In this document: positions 1-8,068 of the stretch, in pieces
Layout: each line of letters starts with the position of its first letter
How positions within the stretch are numbered: the first letter of the stretch is position 1
Assembly (NCBI GenBank): GCA_022072455.1
Contig: JAJVHY010000025.1
Coordinates: 56,295 to 120,294, forward strand
Direction: 5' to 3'
Origin: Verrucomicrobiia bacterium
GTDB lineage: Bacteria; Verrucomicrobiota; Verrucomicrobiia; Palsa-1439
DNA length: 64,000 nucleotides
The notes under the pieces: generated by a model
Databases searched by the model: none
What the model saw: the letters and a program-made list of their open reading frames with translations, nothing else
What the model was told of the DNA's origin: nothing
Program-made: the position numbers and the translations under genes

Positions 1-21
1 TTCGCACGGATCGCGACTGAG

Positions 22-924
22 ATGACCATTCACACCATTGCCGTCCTCGGGCTGGGCACGATGGGCCACGCTATTGCCCAAGTGTTCGCCCAAGCAGGCT
101 ACCGGGTCCGCGGGTTTGATGCGGTCCCGGCCGCGCGCGCCACTTGTCACGCGCGCCTCCGGCGGAACGGCGCCGCGCCGGCAACCGTGCGGCGCCTGCG
201 GATTTTTGACACGGTGGCGGCGGCGGTGGCCGGCGCGGATTTCGTGCTCGAAGCTGTCCGCGAAGACTTGCCGACGAAACAGCAGCTTTTCGCGGAACTG
301 GAGACGCTGGTCCGATCGCAAACCATTCTCGCGAGCAACACCTCGACGTTTCCGATGACGAAAATTGCCGCGAAGCTCCAGCGGCCGGAGCGCTGCGTGG
401 ATATGCATTGGTTCAATCCGCCGCACATCGTCCCATTGGTGGAAGTGGTGCCGGGCCGCAAGACGAGTGCGGCAACGGTGAAGACGACCTTGGCCTTGGT
501 TCGCCGCGTCGGCAAAGTCGCAGTGCATGTGCGCAAGGAAGTTCCCGGCTTCATCACCAATCGCGTCCAAGTGGCCATGCTGCGCGAAGTGCTTGATCTC
601 TGGCAAAACGGCGTCGCATCACCGGAAGACATTGATCGCGCGGTCAGCGCGAGTCTCGGGTTCCGGCTGGCGGCCCTGGGGCCGCTGCAAATCGCGGACT
701 TTACCGGCCACGATGTGCTCGCGAAGGTTTACCGGGAAATTGCGCCGCGGCTCCGCTCCGATGGAAAGTTGCCGGCGGCGTTGGCGCAGATGGTGAAAGC
801 CGGGCACCTCGGTGTGAAGGCCGGGCGGGGAATTTACCGGTACACACCACGGTCTGCCCGCACAAAAATGACCGAACGCGATCGCAAATTTCGGGCGTTG
901 GCAAAACTTCTGCAGGACGCCTGA
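22..924 (+). CDS. 3-hydroxyacyl-CoA dehydrogenase
   Basis: Likely oxidises L-3-hydroxyacyl-CoA (for example 3-hydroxybutyryl-CoA) to the 3-keto form with NAD(P) in the cytoplasm. The N-terminus has a Rossmann fingerprint, GLGTMG, at about residues 10-15. The family's SNTS motif follows near residue 108, then HWFNP, which carries the catalytic histidine, near 137. A C-terminal helical dimerisation domain starts at about PGFITNR. At 300 aa it is the usual length of a stand-alone enzyme, with no enoyl-CoA hydratase fusion. No other beta-oxidation gene is adjacent, so the pathway (fatty acid, butanoate or polyhydroxybutyrate) cannot be told from context. The start lies 21 bases from the window edge, so the upstream signals are mostly cut off. 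Confidence 0.9.
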   Translation: MTIHTIAVLGLGTMGHAIAQVFAQAGYRVRGFDAVPAARATCHARLRRNGAAPATVRRLRIFDTVAAAVAGADFVLEAVREDLPTKQQLFAELETLVRSQTILASNTSTFPMTKIAAKLQRPERCVDMHWFNPPHIVPLVEVVPGRKTSAATVKTTLALVRRVGKVAVHVRKEVPGFITNRVQVAMLREVLDLWQNGVASPEDIDRAVSASLGFRLAALGPLQIADFTGHDVLAKVYREIAPRLRSDGKLPAALAQMVKAGHLGVKAGRGIYRYTPRSARTKMTERDRKFRALAKLLQDA

Positions 925-1034
925 CCTCCTTCTCGGCGTTGCCTTTAGCGAATTTTTCCCGGTGGTGAACAGCGGCTTGGCGCGCTGGCTGCTTATTTCG
1001 ACTGTGATTAGTCAAAACAACCAGCAGGTTCACT

Positions 1035-4000
1035 ATGAAAAATTCCAACACAGCGAATACACCAGCCGCCGGCACTTCCGTGTGGCAACGGTTGAAGAAT
1101 AAACGGATTTCCTATTTGTCCATCCCCTTGCTCGTGATGGCGGCGATCACGGAATTCATCATTTTGGCAATCGGCTGGAAATACCAGCAAGTCGCCTGTT
1201 TGCCGAAAGGGATGGGAATTGTTCTGTTTGGGATCGGCCCGATTGGCGCGACGATTCTGGCCGTCGAGTTGTTGAAGTTGCCGCTCGCGGCTTGGACCGC
1301 CTCCCGGCAAGGCTGGCAAAAAGCGTTCATGCTCGTCGTGGGCTTGCCGATGATTGGTTTGTTGACGTTCCAATTGGTCAAGGACATGGCGGTTTATGAA
1401 ATGGGCGTGGCGATGACCCCGGCCAGTCAGATGCTCGAAAAAGCGGCCGAAGAAGAAATCAAAATCAAGCAGCTCAATGGCGAATTAGCAGCCATCGAGC
1501 AGAAGAAAGCCGATCGCGAACAAAAGCTCGCCGAGATGGCAGCGAAAAAAGCCAAAGCCAAAGCTGACCTCGAAGAAGCCCTGAAGCACAACGAAGCGAC
1601 GCGCCAGGACGCGATTACGCTGACCGATTATCAAAAAACCGAGCTCGCCGCCGTCGAAGCCCGGCAAGCCACGATCATCCAGCAGTTCAACGCCGACACC
1701 GCGCAGCTCAACAAGGAAATCGCCGAGTTGCGCGCCCGCCGCGAAACCGAATTGGCCCGCGCCACCACTTGGAATGCCGAGGAAGCCCGCATCGAGAACG
1801 CCTACAAAGCCAAGCTGGCGGATTACACCAACAAGAAGATGACGTATGAAAAGGAAAAGGCCGACTACGACAATGCGCATTTCCTCGTGCGCAAAGTCAT
1901 GCGCGAGCCGGTGCATCCCGGCGTCCCGCCCGAGCGCGAAGCAAACACAATTTTGAAACCCACATTGGTCGCCGCGCTCGACGCACAGATCAACGCGAAA
2001 GAAGCGGAGTTGGCCGCCGTCAACAACAAGCGCCGCGACCGCGTCGCCCAAGTGGACGCCGACGCGCGCCGGTTGCGCGAAGAATTTGACCGCCGCTCGG
2101 GCACGAAGCGCGAGGAGACCGACCGGAAACGCGAAGAGCTCTCTGCCGCGTTGGCTGCCTTGACCGCCGAGTTGAAGGCGGAAGAGAAACAGATTGATAC
2201 GGAATTGGCCGCCGCAGTCCAGCGCGTGGATGGGATTCGCGCCGAAGTGGATGCCGCGCGGAAACGTGCCGAAGGTTTTTATGAAGCCCGGGAAGCCGCC
2301 ATCAAAAACACGCAGGTCCACCGGATCGCGACTACAGTGGAAATCGTGCGCGGTTGGGTGTTCGGCGAACGACCGATGTCCATCACCGCCACCGCCAAGG
2401 AACGCGGCGATGTCTACACCGATCAAATCAGCATGGTGCGGATCTGGGTTTACCCGGTCTTGGCATTCTTGGTCGCCTTCCTGCCGATGTTGATGGTCGA
2501 GGTTGGCTTCTCCACCCTCTTCAAGCCCGAACAGCAACGCCCGGCGCATCGCCTCGGATTCTTCGGTCGCCGGATGCACTGGCTCTACACCCGCGCCGGT
2601 CGGTTGAAGATTTTGCGCGCCGAACGTCAAGCCAAGGAAGCCACCGCGCAGATCGCCGCGCGTGATGCTGCTGTCGCCGCCGCCAAGGCAAATGCCGAAA
2701 AAGTCGTGGCTGAAAAAGAAGCCGAGTTGCAAGCTGCGCGCGAAGCCACTGCGGCTGCCGACACCCGGCATGGGGAAGAAGCGAAACGGAAGGAAGAAGA
2801 ATGGGTCGCCAAACTTGCCGGCATGGCCGATTCGTTGAATCGCGCCATCATCGAGAAAGATTCGCTGCGCGACCTGCAAAAGTCGGAAATCGAGCGCCAG
2901 ATTCAAATGCGACAAAACGCCTGGTCAGACCGCCTTACCCAGTTGCGGCAGGAGTTGGATGATCAACGCGCCGCGAGCGAAGCGGAACGCACGGCCTTGA
3001 TTCAGGAACATCACCAGAAATTGATGGAAGTCACGGAAGACTGCAAAACGCAGGTCATCGAAGCGCGCCGGCAAATGGCCGCCGCCGAATTGGCCGCGGT
3101 GGAATCTTCCGCCAAGTTGGCGCATGACTTGAAGGAAGCCCTCCATGCCCGCGACACGGCGGAAACGCAGTTGAAACATCAGGCCGATTTCCTCGCGCTC
3201 CAGTTGGCCCAAGCCAAGGAAGACGCCGCCCGTGAAGTGGAGAAAGTCACCCGGCAAGAGAAACACCGGCTCGACCGGCAGCAATTGGAATTCGACAAGG
3301 CTCTGCGTCAACGCGAAGAGGACTTTGAACACCGCTTGAAACAACGCGAGCAGGAATTGGCCGTCGCCTTCGAAACCCGCTTGGTTGCGGATAAGGCTCA
3401 AACCGAGGAAGACGCGCGCCGCCGCGAAGTCGAGTTGGAGCGGCAATCGGACGCCCGCGTCCGCGAAGTGGAGGCCCGGTGGAGCCAGGAAGTTCAGCAA
3501 CGCGAAGAAGCCGCCCAAGTCCGCCTCAAGCAACGCGAGCAACAGTTGCAGGCCCAAGCCGAAGCGCATCTCAGCGAAGCGCAATCGCAGGCCGAGCAAG
3601 AATTGCGGCGCGCCCAGTCAGAATTCGAACGTCAACTCGGCGCCCAGGAACGCGACGCCCTCGCCCGTTCCCGGCAGGAATTGCAGCAGAAAGAACTGGC
3701 GTTCCACGCCAAGCTCAAGCAACGCGAACAGGAATTGGCCGCCAAGGCCGCCGCCCGCGAAACGGAATTGCAAAATCAGTGGGCCGCCGACCTGCGCGCG
3801 CGTCAGGAAGAAATGGAACGTCAAGCCGAGTCACGCCTCCGCGCCACCGAAACCCGGTTGGGCCAGGAAGCGCAGCAGCAGGAAGAACTTTTCCAAATCA
3901 AACTCCGGCAACGCGAGCAGCAGCTCCAAGCGCAGTTCGCCGCCCGGCAAGCCGAACTACAGGCCCAGCAGGACCAGGAGTTGCAGGCCCACGAACAGGA

Positions 4001-4508
4001 ATGGGAACGCAACGCCGAAGCCCGCACCCGCGCCACCGAAGCCCGCTGGCAGGCTGAACTCCAACAGAAGGAAGAACTCTTCCAATCCACCCTGCGTCAA
4101 CGCGACGAACAAGCTCAGGCAAAAATGGACGCTGTCCGCCGCGAATTGCAGACCCAGACCGAACAAGAGCTGCGCCGGCGCGACGCGGAGTCAGCCGACG
4201 CCCGCCTCCGGGCTGTCCGGGAAGTCGAGGCAAACCTGCGCAAGGAAATGCAGGCCAAACTCGAAGCCGCCCAAGCCGGCACCAAGCAACGCGAGCAGGA
4301 ATTGGTAGCCCAACTTGCCGCGAAAACCGAAGCCCAAAAGATCACGGAACAAGAGCGGGACGAAGCCCGCAAGATCGCGTTCGAGGTCGCCCGCGAAGCG
4401 CAAGACTTGAAGGACAAACTGCAGGAAGCCTCCTCCCTGCTGACCAGCTGGAACAACGGCAACGGGAAGAATCCGTTTAACTCCGTTGCTGGGAAGATCG
4501 TTTCGTAA
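1035..4508 (+). CDS. Large membrane-anchored coiled-coil protein
   Basis: I do not recognise a named family. Three hydrophobic segments lie at about residues 27-48, 59-83 and 96-120, followed by roughly 300 residues of Lys/Glu/Ala-rich coiled coil. A fourth transmembrane stretch is at about 472-500. Beyond it are about 600 residues of very regular Gln/Glu/Arg coiled coil in which the unit (L)KQREQEL recurs many times. The layout suggests a membrane-tethered filament or scaffold. No enzymatic motif is visible. It is monocistronic, ends at a hairpin, and is followed by the tRNA-Thr promoter. The repetitive DNA encodes long antisense and out-of-frame ORFs, which I treat as shadows. Being a real protein is certain; the function is unknown. 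Confidence 0.85.
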   Translation: MKNSNTANTPAAGTSVWQRLKNKRISYLSIPLLVMAAITEFIILAIGWKYQQVACLPKGMGIVLFGIGPIGATILAVELLKLPLAAWTASRQGWQKAFMLVVGLPMIGLLTFQLVKDMAVYEMGVAMTPASQMLEKAAEEEIKIKQLNGELAAIEQKKADREQKLAEMAAKKAKAKADLEEALKHNEATRQDAITLTDYQKTELAAVEARQATIIQQFNADTAQLNKEIAELRARRETELARATTWNAEEARIENAYKAKLADYTNKKMTYEKEKADYDNAHFLVRKVMREPVHPGVPPEREANTILKPTLVAALDAQINAKEAELAAVNNKRRDRVAQVDADARRLREEFDRRSGTKREETDRKREELSAALAALTAELKAEEKQIDTELAAAVQRVDGIRAEVDAARKRAEGFYEAREAAIKNTQVHRIATTVEIVRGWVFGERPMSITATAKERGDVYTDQISMVRIWVYPVLAFLVAFLPMLMVEVGFSTLFKPEQQRPAHRLGFFGRRMHWLYTRAGRLKILRAERQAKEATAQIAARDAAVAAAKANAEKVVAEKEAELQAAREATAAADTRHGEEAKRKEEEWVAKLAGMADSLNRAIIEKDSLRDLQKSEIERQIQMRQNAWSDRLTQLRQELDDQRAASEAERTALIQEHHQKLMEVTEDCKTQVIEARRQMAAAELAAVESSAKLAHDLKEALHARDTAETQLKHQADFLALQLAQAKEDAAREVEKVTRQEKHRLDRQQLEFDKALRQREEDFEHRLKQREQELAVAFETRLVADKAQTEEDARRREVELERQSDARVREVEARWSQEVQQREEAAQVRLKQREQQLQAQAEAHLSEAQSQAEQELRRAQSEFERQLGAQERDALARSRQELQQKELAFHAKLKQREQELAAKAAARETELQNQWAADLRARQEEMERQAESRLRATETRLGQEAQQQEELFQIKLRQREQQLQAQFAARQAELQAQQDQELQAHEQEWERNAEARTRATEARWQAELQQKEELFQSTLRQRDEQAQAKMDAVRRELQTQTEQELRRRDAESADARLRAVREVEANLRKEMQAKLEAAQAGTKQREQELVAQLAAKTEAQKITEQERDEARKIAFEVAREAQDLKDKLQEASSLLTSWNNGNGKNPFNSVAGKIVS

Positions 4509-4543
4509 GACACCCGCAAGTTCACAATGGAGAGCGCAGACAC

Positions 4544-4565
4544 GCACCGGGGGCAACCCCGGTGC
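4544..4565 (+). terminator. Hairpin after the coiled-coil gene
   Basis: A perfect 9-bp stem (GCACCGGGG / CCCCGGTGC) with a GCAA tetraloop lies 35 bases after the stop codon. It is followed by only short T-runs, so it could be an intrinsic terminator of modest strength or an RNA-stabilising hairpin. Confidence 0.45.
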
Positions 4566-4612
4566 GGCTGCTTTCCCCCTACCCTTTCCCGATTGCCGGC
4601 CGCTGGCACAAC

Positions 4613-4641
4613 TTGACCACAGCCGGCAGTCGGGCTATGAT
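4613..4641 (+). promoter_or_regulatory. Sigma-70 type promoter of the original tRNA-Thr
   Basis: TTGACC and TATGAT are separated by exactly 17 bases and lie 22 bases before the tRNA-Thr 5' half. This is a near-consensus housekeeping promoter. Since the element inserted, it drives only the truncated 5' half and then reads into the element against its genes. Confidence 0.7.
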
Positions 4642-4662
4642 GCCCGCCGCTGAAGTTCCAGT

Positions 4663-4703
4663 GCCGATGTAGCTCAGCTGGTAGAGCAACGGTTTCGTAA
4701 ACC
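4663..4703 (+). repeat. Left attachment site: 5' half of tRNA-Thr(CGT)
   Basis: These 41 bases are identical to bases 1-41 of the intact tRNA-Thr at 12329-12404. Identity stops just after the anticodon loop, on the 3' strand of the anticodon stem. The rest of this tRNA copy is missing, and element 1 sequence follows. It is the chromosomal end of the original gene, now a tRNA half that still sits behind its own promoter. Confidence 0.9.
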
Positions 4704-4830
4704 ATTCCCGCCACTTTTCGACCTTCCCGCAGTTTTCTTAGCAAATGCGATATTTTCCACGCCGGATTGATCGAAACGCACTATTGCTCTTTCACACGGA
4801 GTAGAACGGAAACGCACGGAAAAGAATCCT

Positions 4831-4849
4831 GATTGCCAATTTTTGCCAA
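4831..4849 (+). repeat. Candidate integrase arm site, left
   Basis: A 19-bp sequence, GATTGCCAATTTTTGCCAA, occurs 128 bases inside the left core. It is repeated exactly and in the same orientation near the right end at 12255-12273. Each copy contains TTGCCAA twice, as expected for an arm-type site bound by a tyrosine integrase. Confidence 0.55.
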
Positions 4850-4995
4850 GTGCCGTGACGCATGAAAACGCGAGGTTGCCGACAGTCTCGAAAATCCGCC
4901 CTTCATTTCGTCGCCAGCGGTGATGACACTCGCCAGCAATCAAACGCGCCAGAATCGCCAACAGTGACGCAAGGCGGGGCGGTGTGGGGGTGATT

Positions 4996-5598
4996 CTACG
5001 GAGTGCCCGCACTCTCAGTGGAGTTTGGGCGATCTGTTATCTGACTTCGTTTCTCTGTCATTGCCTCAAGCTGTCTGACCAACGCAATAACTTGTGTGTG
5101 GATGGATAAGATTTCGGAGTGAACCGTGTCTTGTTGAGATAGTCCACGCTCAAGTACCGTTTGTGCCTTACGCAGAGATTTGAGTTGAGTTTTGGCGGAT
5201 TTCAGCTTGTTCGCTTTCTCGCAGATACCAACGGCTTCGTTCATGCATACGGCGGTTGGAAAGCTCTCAACGAGTGTTCGCATAGCCGCTCTAATCGTAC
5301 GATTGAACTCTCCAATTGGGCGCAAAGACATGATCTGGTAATAGGCCTCAATCGCGAGGTCATAATTACTTTGAGCCGTTTCAGGATTCTTTGATGTGGA
5401 GGCGAGATGAAATGCGTTGTGAAAAATCTCCGCAAGTCGCCGGATGTCGGTCGCAAGAGAATAGCATCCGCAGCAACGCGACGCGCTTCTCGGTGGAAGT
5501 GGCTTTAGCATTGGCCGATTTTCCAACTGACCTGCGATATCGTACCGCCGGTCGGGGTGTGTTTGCAACACTCCAAAGCCGGCACTCGCCCACGTCAA
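4996..5598 (-). CDS. Unknown protein downstream of terminase (element 1)
   Basis: This is the last gene of the element 1 operon; its track start overlaps the TerL stop. I do not recognise a family. The product is about 200 aa, soluble and mostly helical, with no signal peptide. A charged central helical part begins around LATDIRRLAEIF and the tail is Lys/Gln-rich. The track start is a TTG with no visible Shine-Dalgarno, so an ATG at 5511 is a plausible alternative that removes a Pro/Arg-rich leader. In terminase-bearing islands this slot often holds a packaging or head-interference gene, but that is only context and the sequence does not show it. Confidence 0.55.
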   Translation of the reverse strand: MTWASAGFGVLQTHPDRRYDIAGQLENRPMLKPLPPRSASRCCGCYSLATDIRRLAEIFHNAFHLASTSKNPETAQSNYDLAIEAYYQIMSLRPIGEFNRTIRAAMRTLVESFPTAVCMNEAVGICEKANKLKSAKTQLKSLRKAQTVLERGLSQQDTVHSEILSIHTQVIALVRQLEAMTEKRSQITDRPNSTESAGTP

Positions 5599-6890
5599 AT
5601 GAGAATCGCGAAATAGCGGGAGGTTGTCGTTGCCAGTGCGCCGAGTACAGCCTCGGCACGGTCGGGCGAGCGGATGCCACGCGCTTTCATGGCGGCTTTA
5701 TCCTCCAACTCCAACCGCCCTTTACTGTTCGGCCAGCCGCGCCGGGTGGTGAGTTGTGCGAATAGTTCGCGGTCGTTGGGGAGGATGATTTGTTGCCGCT
5801 CGATCTGGGTGCGGCCTTCGTACCAGATTTCCGCGCCCTTGTTGGCATACGCTTGCACGTTGGCCGGGGGTCCGCCGTTGTTGACGCGCTGGAGGTGATA
5901 GCCAACTTCCGCAAGCCGGTCGAGCATGACCTTGCCGAGTCCGCCTACGTCGCCAGCAATGCACGAGGCGGGGAGTTGATGCTCTTGGAATAGCTGAATG
6001 AATCGGCCAGTTGCTCGCATGGTGTCAGTCTCACGCCACGCGGCGACGATCTCGACCTTGTTGCCGCGCCGGATGGCGAGCACGTTTTCATCTCCGCCGG
6101 CAGCGAAGTCGCAGAACGCTTGCACGTCGCCGTTGTCAGCAAACGCCGGCGGGTTGGCGAGGCAACGCTCCAACAGGTGACCGGGTATCACGGCGGAATC
6201 TTCGTCGCCGTCCATAAACTCGCCGTGAATCATGGAACGGATGAGCGGGTGCGCCTCGCCGTACTTCTCGACCTGTTCGGCAATCCAGCTTGATGCGATG
6301 TGCGGACAATCAAACGCGGTGACGGTGTGTTGCCGGAAAAACTTCCGGCGAGCGTGAAACGCCTCGAAAAAAAACCCGCTCCGCCCTCCCGGTGAACTCA
6401 GCAACAACAGCCGCGTCGGTTGGCAGCGTTCGACCGCCTCAAATATCGCGTCGGGGATGCTCTTGGCTTCGTCGAGGATGATGAGCAAGTTGGGGGAGTG
6501 CCAGCCCTCGAACTTGCCGGCATCGTCAGTCGAGAAGCCGAGAATCCGCGAGCCGTGATGCGTGATGACTTCGCACTCGTTGAACTCCCAGCCGGTGAAC
6601 TTGTGGGCATGAGCACGGATGGCGGGAAAGAGTTGCTCTTTGACCTGACGGAAAACGCCAGCGGTGCAAATCGTCAGCGAGCCGGGGAAGATGGCGGCGT
6701 GCCATAGGGCGGCGGGGGCGGCGATGTTGGTAGTCTTGCCGCTGCCGTTGGCGGCCTTCAACGCGACGGCGATGTTGCGCCGGTCAAGCTCGTGAAACAC
6801 GGCTTGCGCCCACGGGTAGGAATCCAAGCGGAGCACGCCACGCGCAAACCCGTTGCAAGTGCTCAGTAGTTCAAGCTCGGTCGGGGTCAA
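5595..6890 (-). CDS. Phage terminase large subunit (TerL)
   Basis: ATP-driven DNA packaging motor and nuclease. The Walker A motif is AANGSGKT and Walker B is LLIILDEAKS. A C-terminal RNase H-like nuclease domain starts near CDFAAGGDE, with further acidic positions in GDVGG and SPDRAEA. I place the start at a TTG (6888-6890) because a perfect AGGAGGT lies five bases before it. The longer ORF from 6992 would overlap TerS by over 100 bases and adds a low-complexity leader. With the TTG start the product is 431 aa and overlaps terS by 20 bases, implying translational coupling. No portal or capsid gene follows, so packaging would rely on a helper's procapsid. Confidence 0.85.
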   Translation of the reverse strand: MTPTELELLSTCNGFARGVLRLDSYPWAQAVFHELDRRNIAVALKAANGSGKTTNIAAPAALWHAAIFPGSLTICTAGVFRQVKEQLFPAIRAHAHKFTGWEFNECEVITHHGSRILGFSTDDAGKFEGWHSPNLLIILDEAKSIPDAIFEAVERCQPTRLLLLSSPGGRSGFFFEAFHARRKFFRQHTVTAFDCPHIASSWIAEQVEKYGEAHPLIRSMIHGEFMDGDEDSAVIPGHLLERCLANPPAFADNGDVQAFCDFAAGGDENVLAIRRGNKVEIVAAWRETDTMRATGRFIQLFQEHQLPASCIAGDVGGLGKVMLDRLAEVGYHLQRVNNGGPPANVQAYANKGAEIWYEGRTQIERQQIILPNDRELFAQLTTRRGWPNSKGRLELEDKAAMKARGIRSPDRAEAVLGALATTTSRYFAILI

Positions 6891-7338
6891 CGCGCACCTC
6901 CTCTTGTTTTTTTCTGGCAGCGGCGATTTCGTCGAGCACGTCAGCGGGGATGCTGAAACTATGCTCGACCTTGCCGATGTGCGCCACGTCAACGCGGCTC
7001 CGGGCGAAGTGCTCCGGGCAAACGTGCTCCAGCCACCAAGCCGACGCCTTCCAATCGCCTTCGTCGCCGGCTTTCTTGATCTGGTTCAACCGTTTCTTGA
7101 TGCCGGCAGCGATGGCTTGCTCGACGGCTTCGTTGAACTCCGGGAACTCGTTGCGCCATTTGCGGAAGGTGTCGCCGGTGACGCCAGCATGAGCGGCGGC
7201 GAGATAGAACGGCAAACCGTCCGCGATGGCACGGCAGATTTTCCGCGTGACGAATGGGGTGCGTTTCGTGCGCCGTCCGATCTTCGGGGGCGTCGCCGGT
7301 GCCGGTGGGGTCGGGGTTTCGTTGTTGGTGTCAGTCAT
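6871..7338 (-). CDS. Terminase small subunit-like protein (TerS)
   Basis: The protein starts MTDTNNET, followed by a Pro-rich linker. A helix-turn-helix segment (about residues 35-65, ending GDTFRKWRNEFPEF) is typical of DNA-recognition domains of small terminases. A helical oligomerisation region and an acidic tail follow. The chosen ATG at 7336-7338 follows a purine-rich stretch; the 19-residue upstream extension in the ORF track reads through the preceding mini-ORF. Its position directly before TerL and its size (155 aa) support the call. It would recognise the element's or a helper's pac site. Satellites often carry their own TerS to redirect packaging, so this is the gene to compare with resident phages. 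Confidence 0.7.
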   Translation of the reverse strand: MTDTNNETPTPPAPATPPKIGRRTKRTPFVTRKICRAIADGLPFYLAAAHAGVTGDTFRKWRNEFPEFNEAVEQAIAAGIKKRLNQIKKAGDEGDWKASAWWLEHVCPEHFARSRVDVAHIGKVEHSFSIPADVLDEIAAARKKQEEVRVDPDRA

Positions 7339-7450
7339 GGTGATTCTCTTTCGGTTGGTGGTGAGTGGCGAGGATGCGCCGGAATTGCGCGACAATGACC
7401 GCCACGGCGCGACGGGCGGCGAAGTAGGCGACGATGGCGAGTGTATTCAT
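7331..7450 (-). CDS. Mini-ORF between nuclease and TerS
   Basis: A 39-residue ORF that starts MNTLAIVAYF. Its ATG overlaps the stop of the ERCC4 nuclease gene (ATGA), and its end overlaps the start of terS by eight bases, the spacing expected of a translated cistron in a coupled operon. The N-terminal part is hydrophobic and the rest basic, so it could be a small membrane-active peptide or simply a coupling ORF. No homology is recognised. Confidence 0.4.
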   Translation of the reverse strand: MNTLAIVAYFAARRAVAVIVAQFRRILATHHQPKENHHD

Positions 7451-7932
7451 GCGGCGGCCTCGACGTTGGCGACGGTTGCGGCCTTGATGATGCGTTGACC
7501 TTCGGTGATCTGGCCGGCAAGGAAACGGTAGGCGAGTTCGGCGGCGTGCCGCTCCGTGCCAGCGAAGATGATGGGACAATATCGGCGTGACCACGCGGCC
7601 ACTGTTCCCAGCAACGACGCCTCAGACAATCCGCCACGGGCGCGAATACAATCCAACAACGTGCCCTCGACGATGACCACGAATCGGCCAACGTGACGGC
7701 TCCGGGCAAGTTCCCGCTCGAATCGGTCGCGGTTGCTGGTCAGACAGCCGAGAAAATCCGAAACGGTCTTGCGCTCTACAACCGCCGCGTCGGGTAGGCC
7801 AGCAAGGGCAAAGTCGCCGGTATCAAGTGCCCTGCGTTCAAGCGTGACGTGCGCCGGCAGCCAACGACGCCACGGGTGCGCGGGACCGGGTTCACGGGTG
7901 TCGCATAGCACGGTGATCGGGTCGGGAGTCAT
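7447..7932 (-). CDS. ERCC4-type (XPF/Mus81-like) nuclease
   Basis: Structure-specific DNA nuclease fold. An N-terminal DTRE is followed by the hallmark ERK-x3-D (VVERKTVSDF) at about residues 52-61, and then an Arg-rich helix, NRDRFERELARS. The start at 7932 is chosen because GGAGG lies eight bases upstream. The ORF track extends 19 residues further into an unlikely Cys/Gly-rich leader. No HhH domain follows, so this is a nuclease-only form, as in many phage recombination genes. It sits between the replication block and the terminase block of element 1 and may resolve branched replication or recombination intermediates. Confidence 0.8.
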   Translation of the reverse strand: MTPDPITVLCDTREPGPAHPWRRWLPAHVTLERRALDTGDFALAGLPDAAVVERKTVSDFLGCLTSNRDRFERELARSRHVGRFVVIVEGTLLDCIRARGGLSEASLLGTVAAWSRRYCPIIFAGTERHAAELAYRFLAGQITEGQRIIKAATVANVEAAA

Positions 7933-7953
7933 GGCCGCAACCTCCAATCCCCA

Positions 7954-8065
7954 GCCGCACAAGACACAGCTTCCGCACAAGCCGCACAAGACCTAGTAAA
8001 CTTCTGAAAATGGGGGGATTTTCTGGAATCTTTAACGTCTTGTGCGCCTTGTGCGCCTTGTGCGG
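7954..8065. promoter_or_regulatory. Iteron-like inverted arrays (candidate replication origin)
   Basis: CGCACAAG occurs three times in 7954-7991 and three times on the opposite strand in 8037-8065. The two arrays flank a spacer of about 45 bases that is richer in A/T and contains a G6 run. Arms of this size could pair into a long hairpin or be bound by an initiator. The site is the only sizeable non-coding gap in the element 1 operon and lies just downstream of the primase and helicase-like genes, as expected for an origin of a satellite or plasmid-like element. A transcript-processing or termination structure is an alternative. Confidence 0.5.
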
Positions 8066-8068
8066 TTT

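Noticed and set aside
1485-2915. 476-residue antisense ORF in the coiled-coil gene
   Set aside because: Phe/Gly-rich shadow of a repetitive Glu/Gln/Arg coding strand.
3385-4308. 307-residue out-of-frame ORF in the coiled-coil gene
   Set aside because: Ser/Asn/Arg/Pro-rich low-complexity frame created by the repeats.
4663-4703. A second functional tRNA-Thr
   Set aside because: Only the 5' 41 bases are present; the sequence after them does not pair to complete a cloverleaf.
7954-8065. CRISPR-like array
   Set aside because: The repeats are 8 bp, in two opposed blocks, without regular spacers or cas genes; no CRISPR array was seen anywhere in the window.
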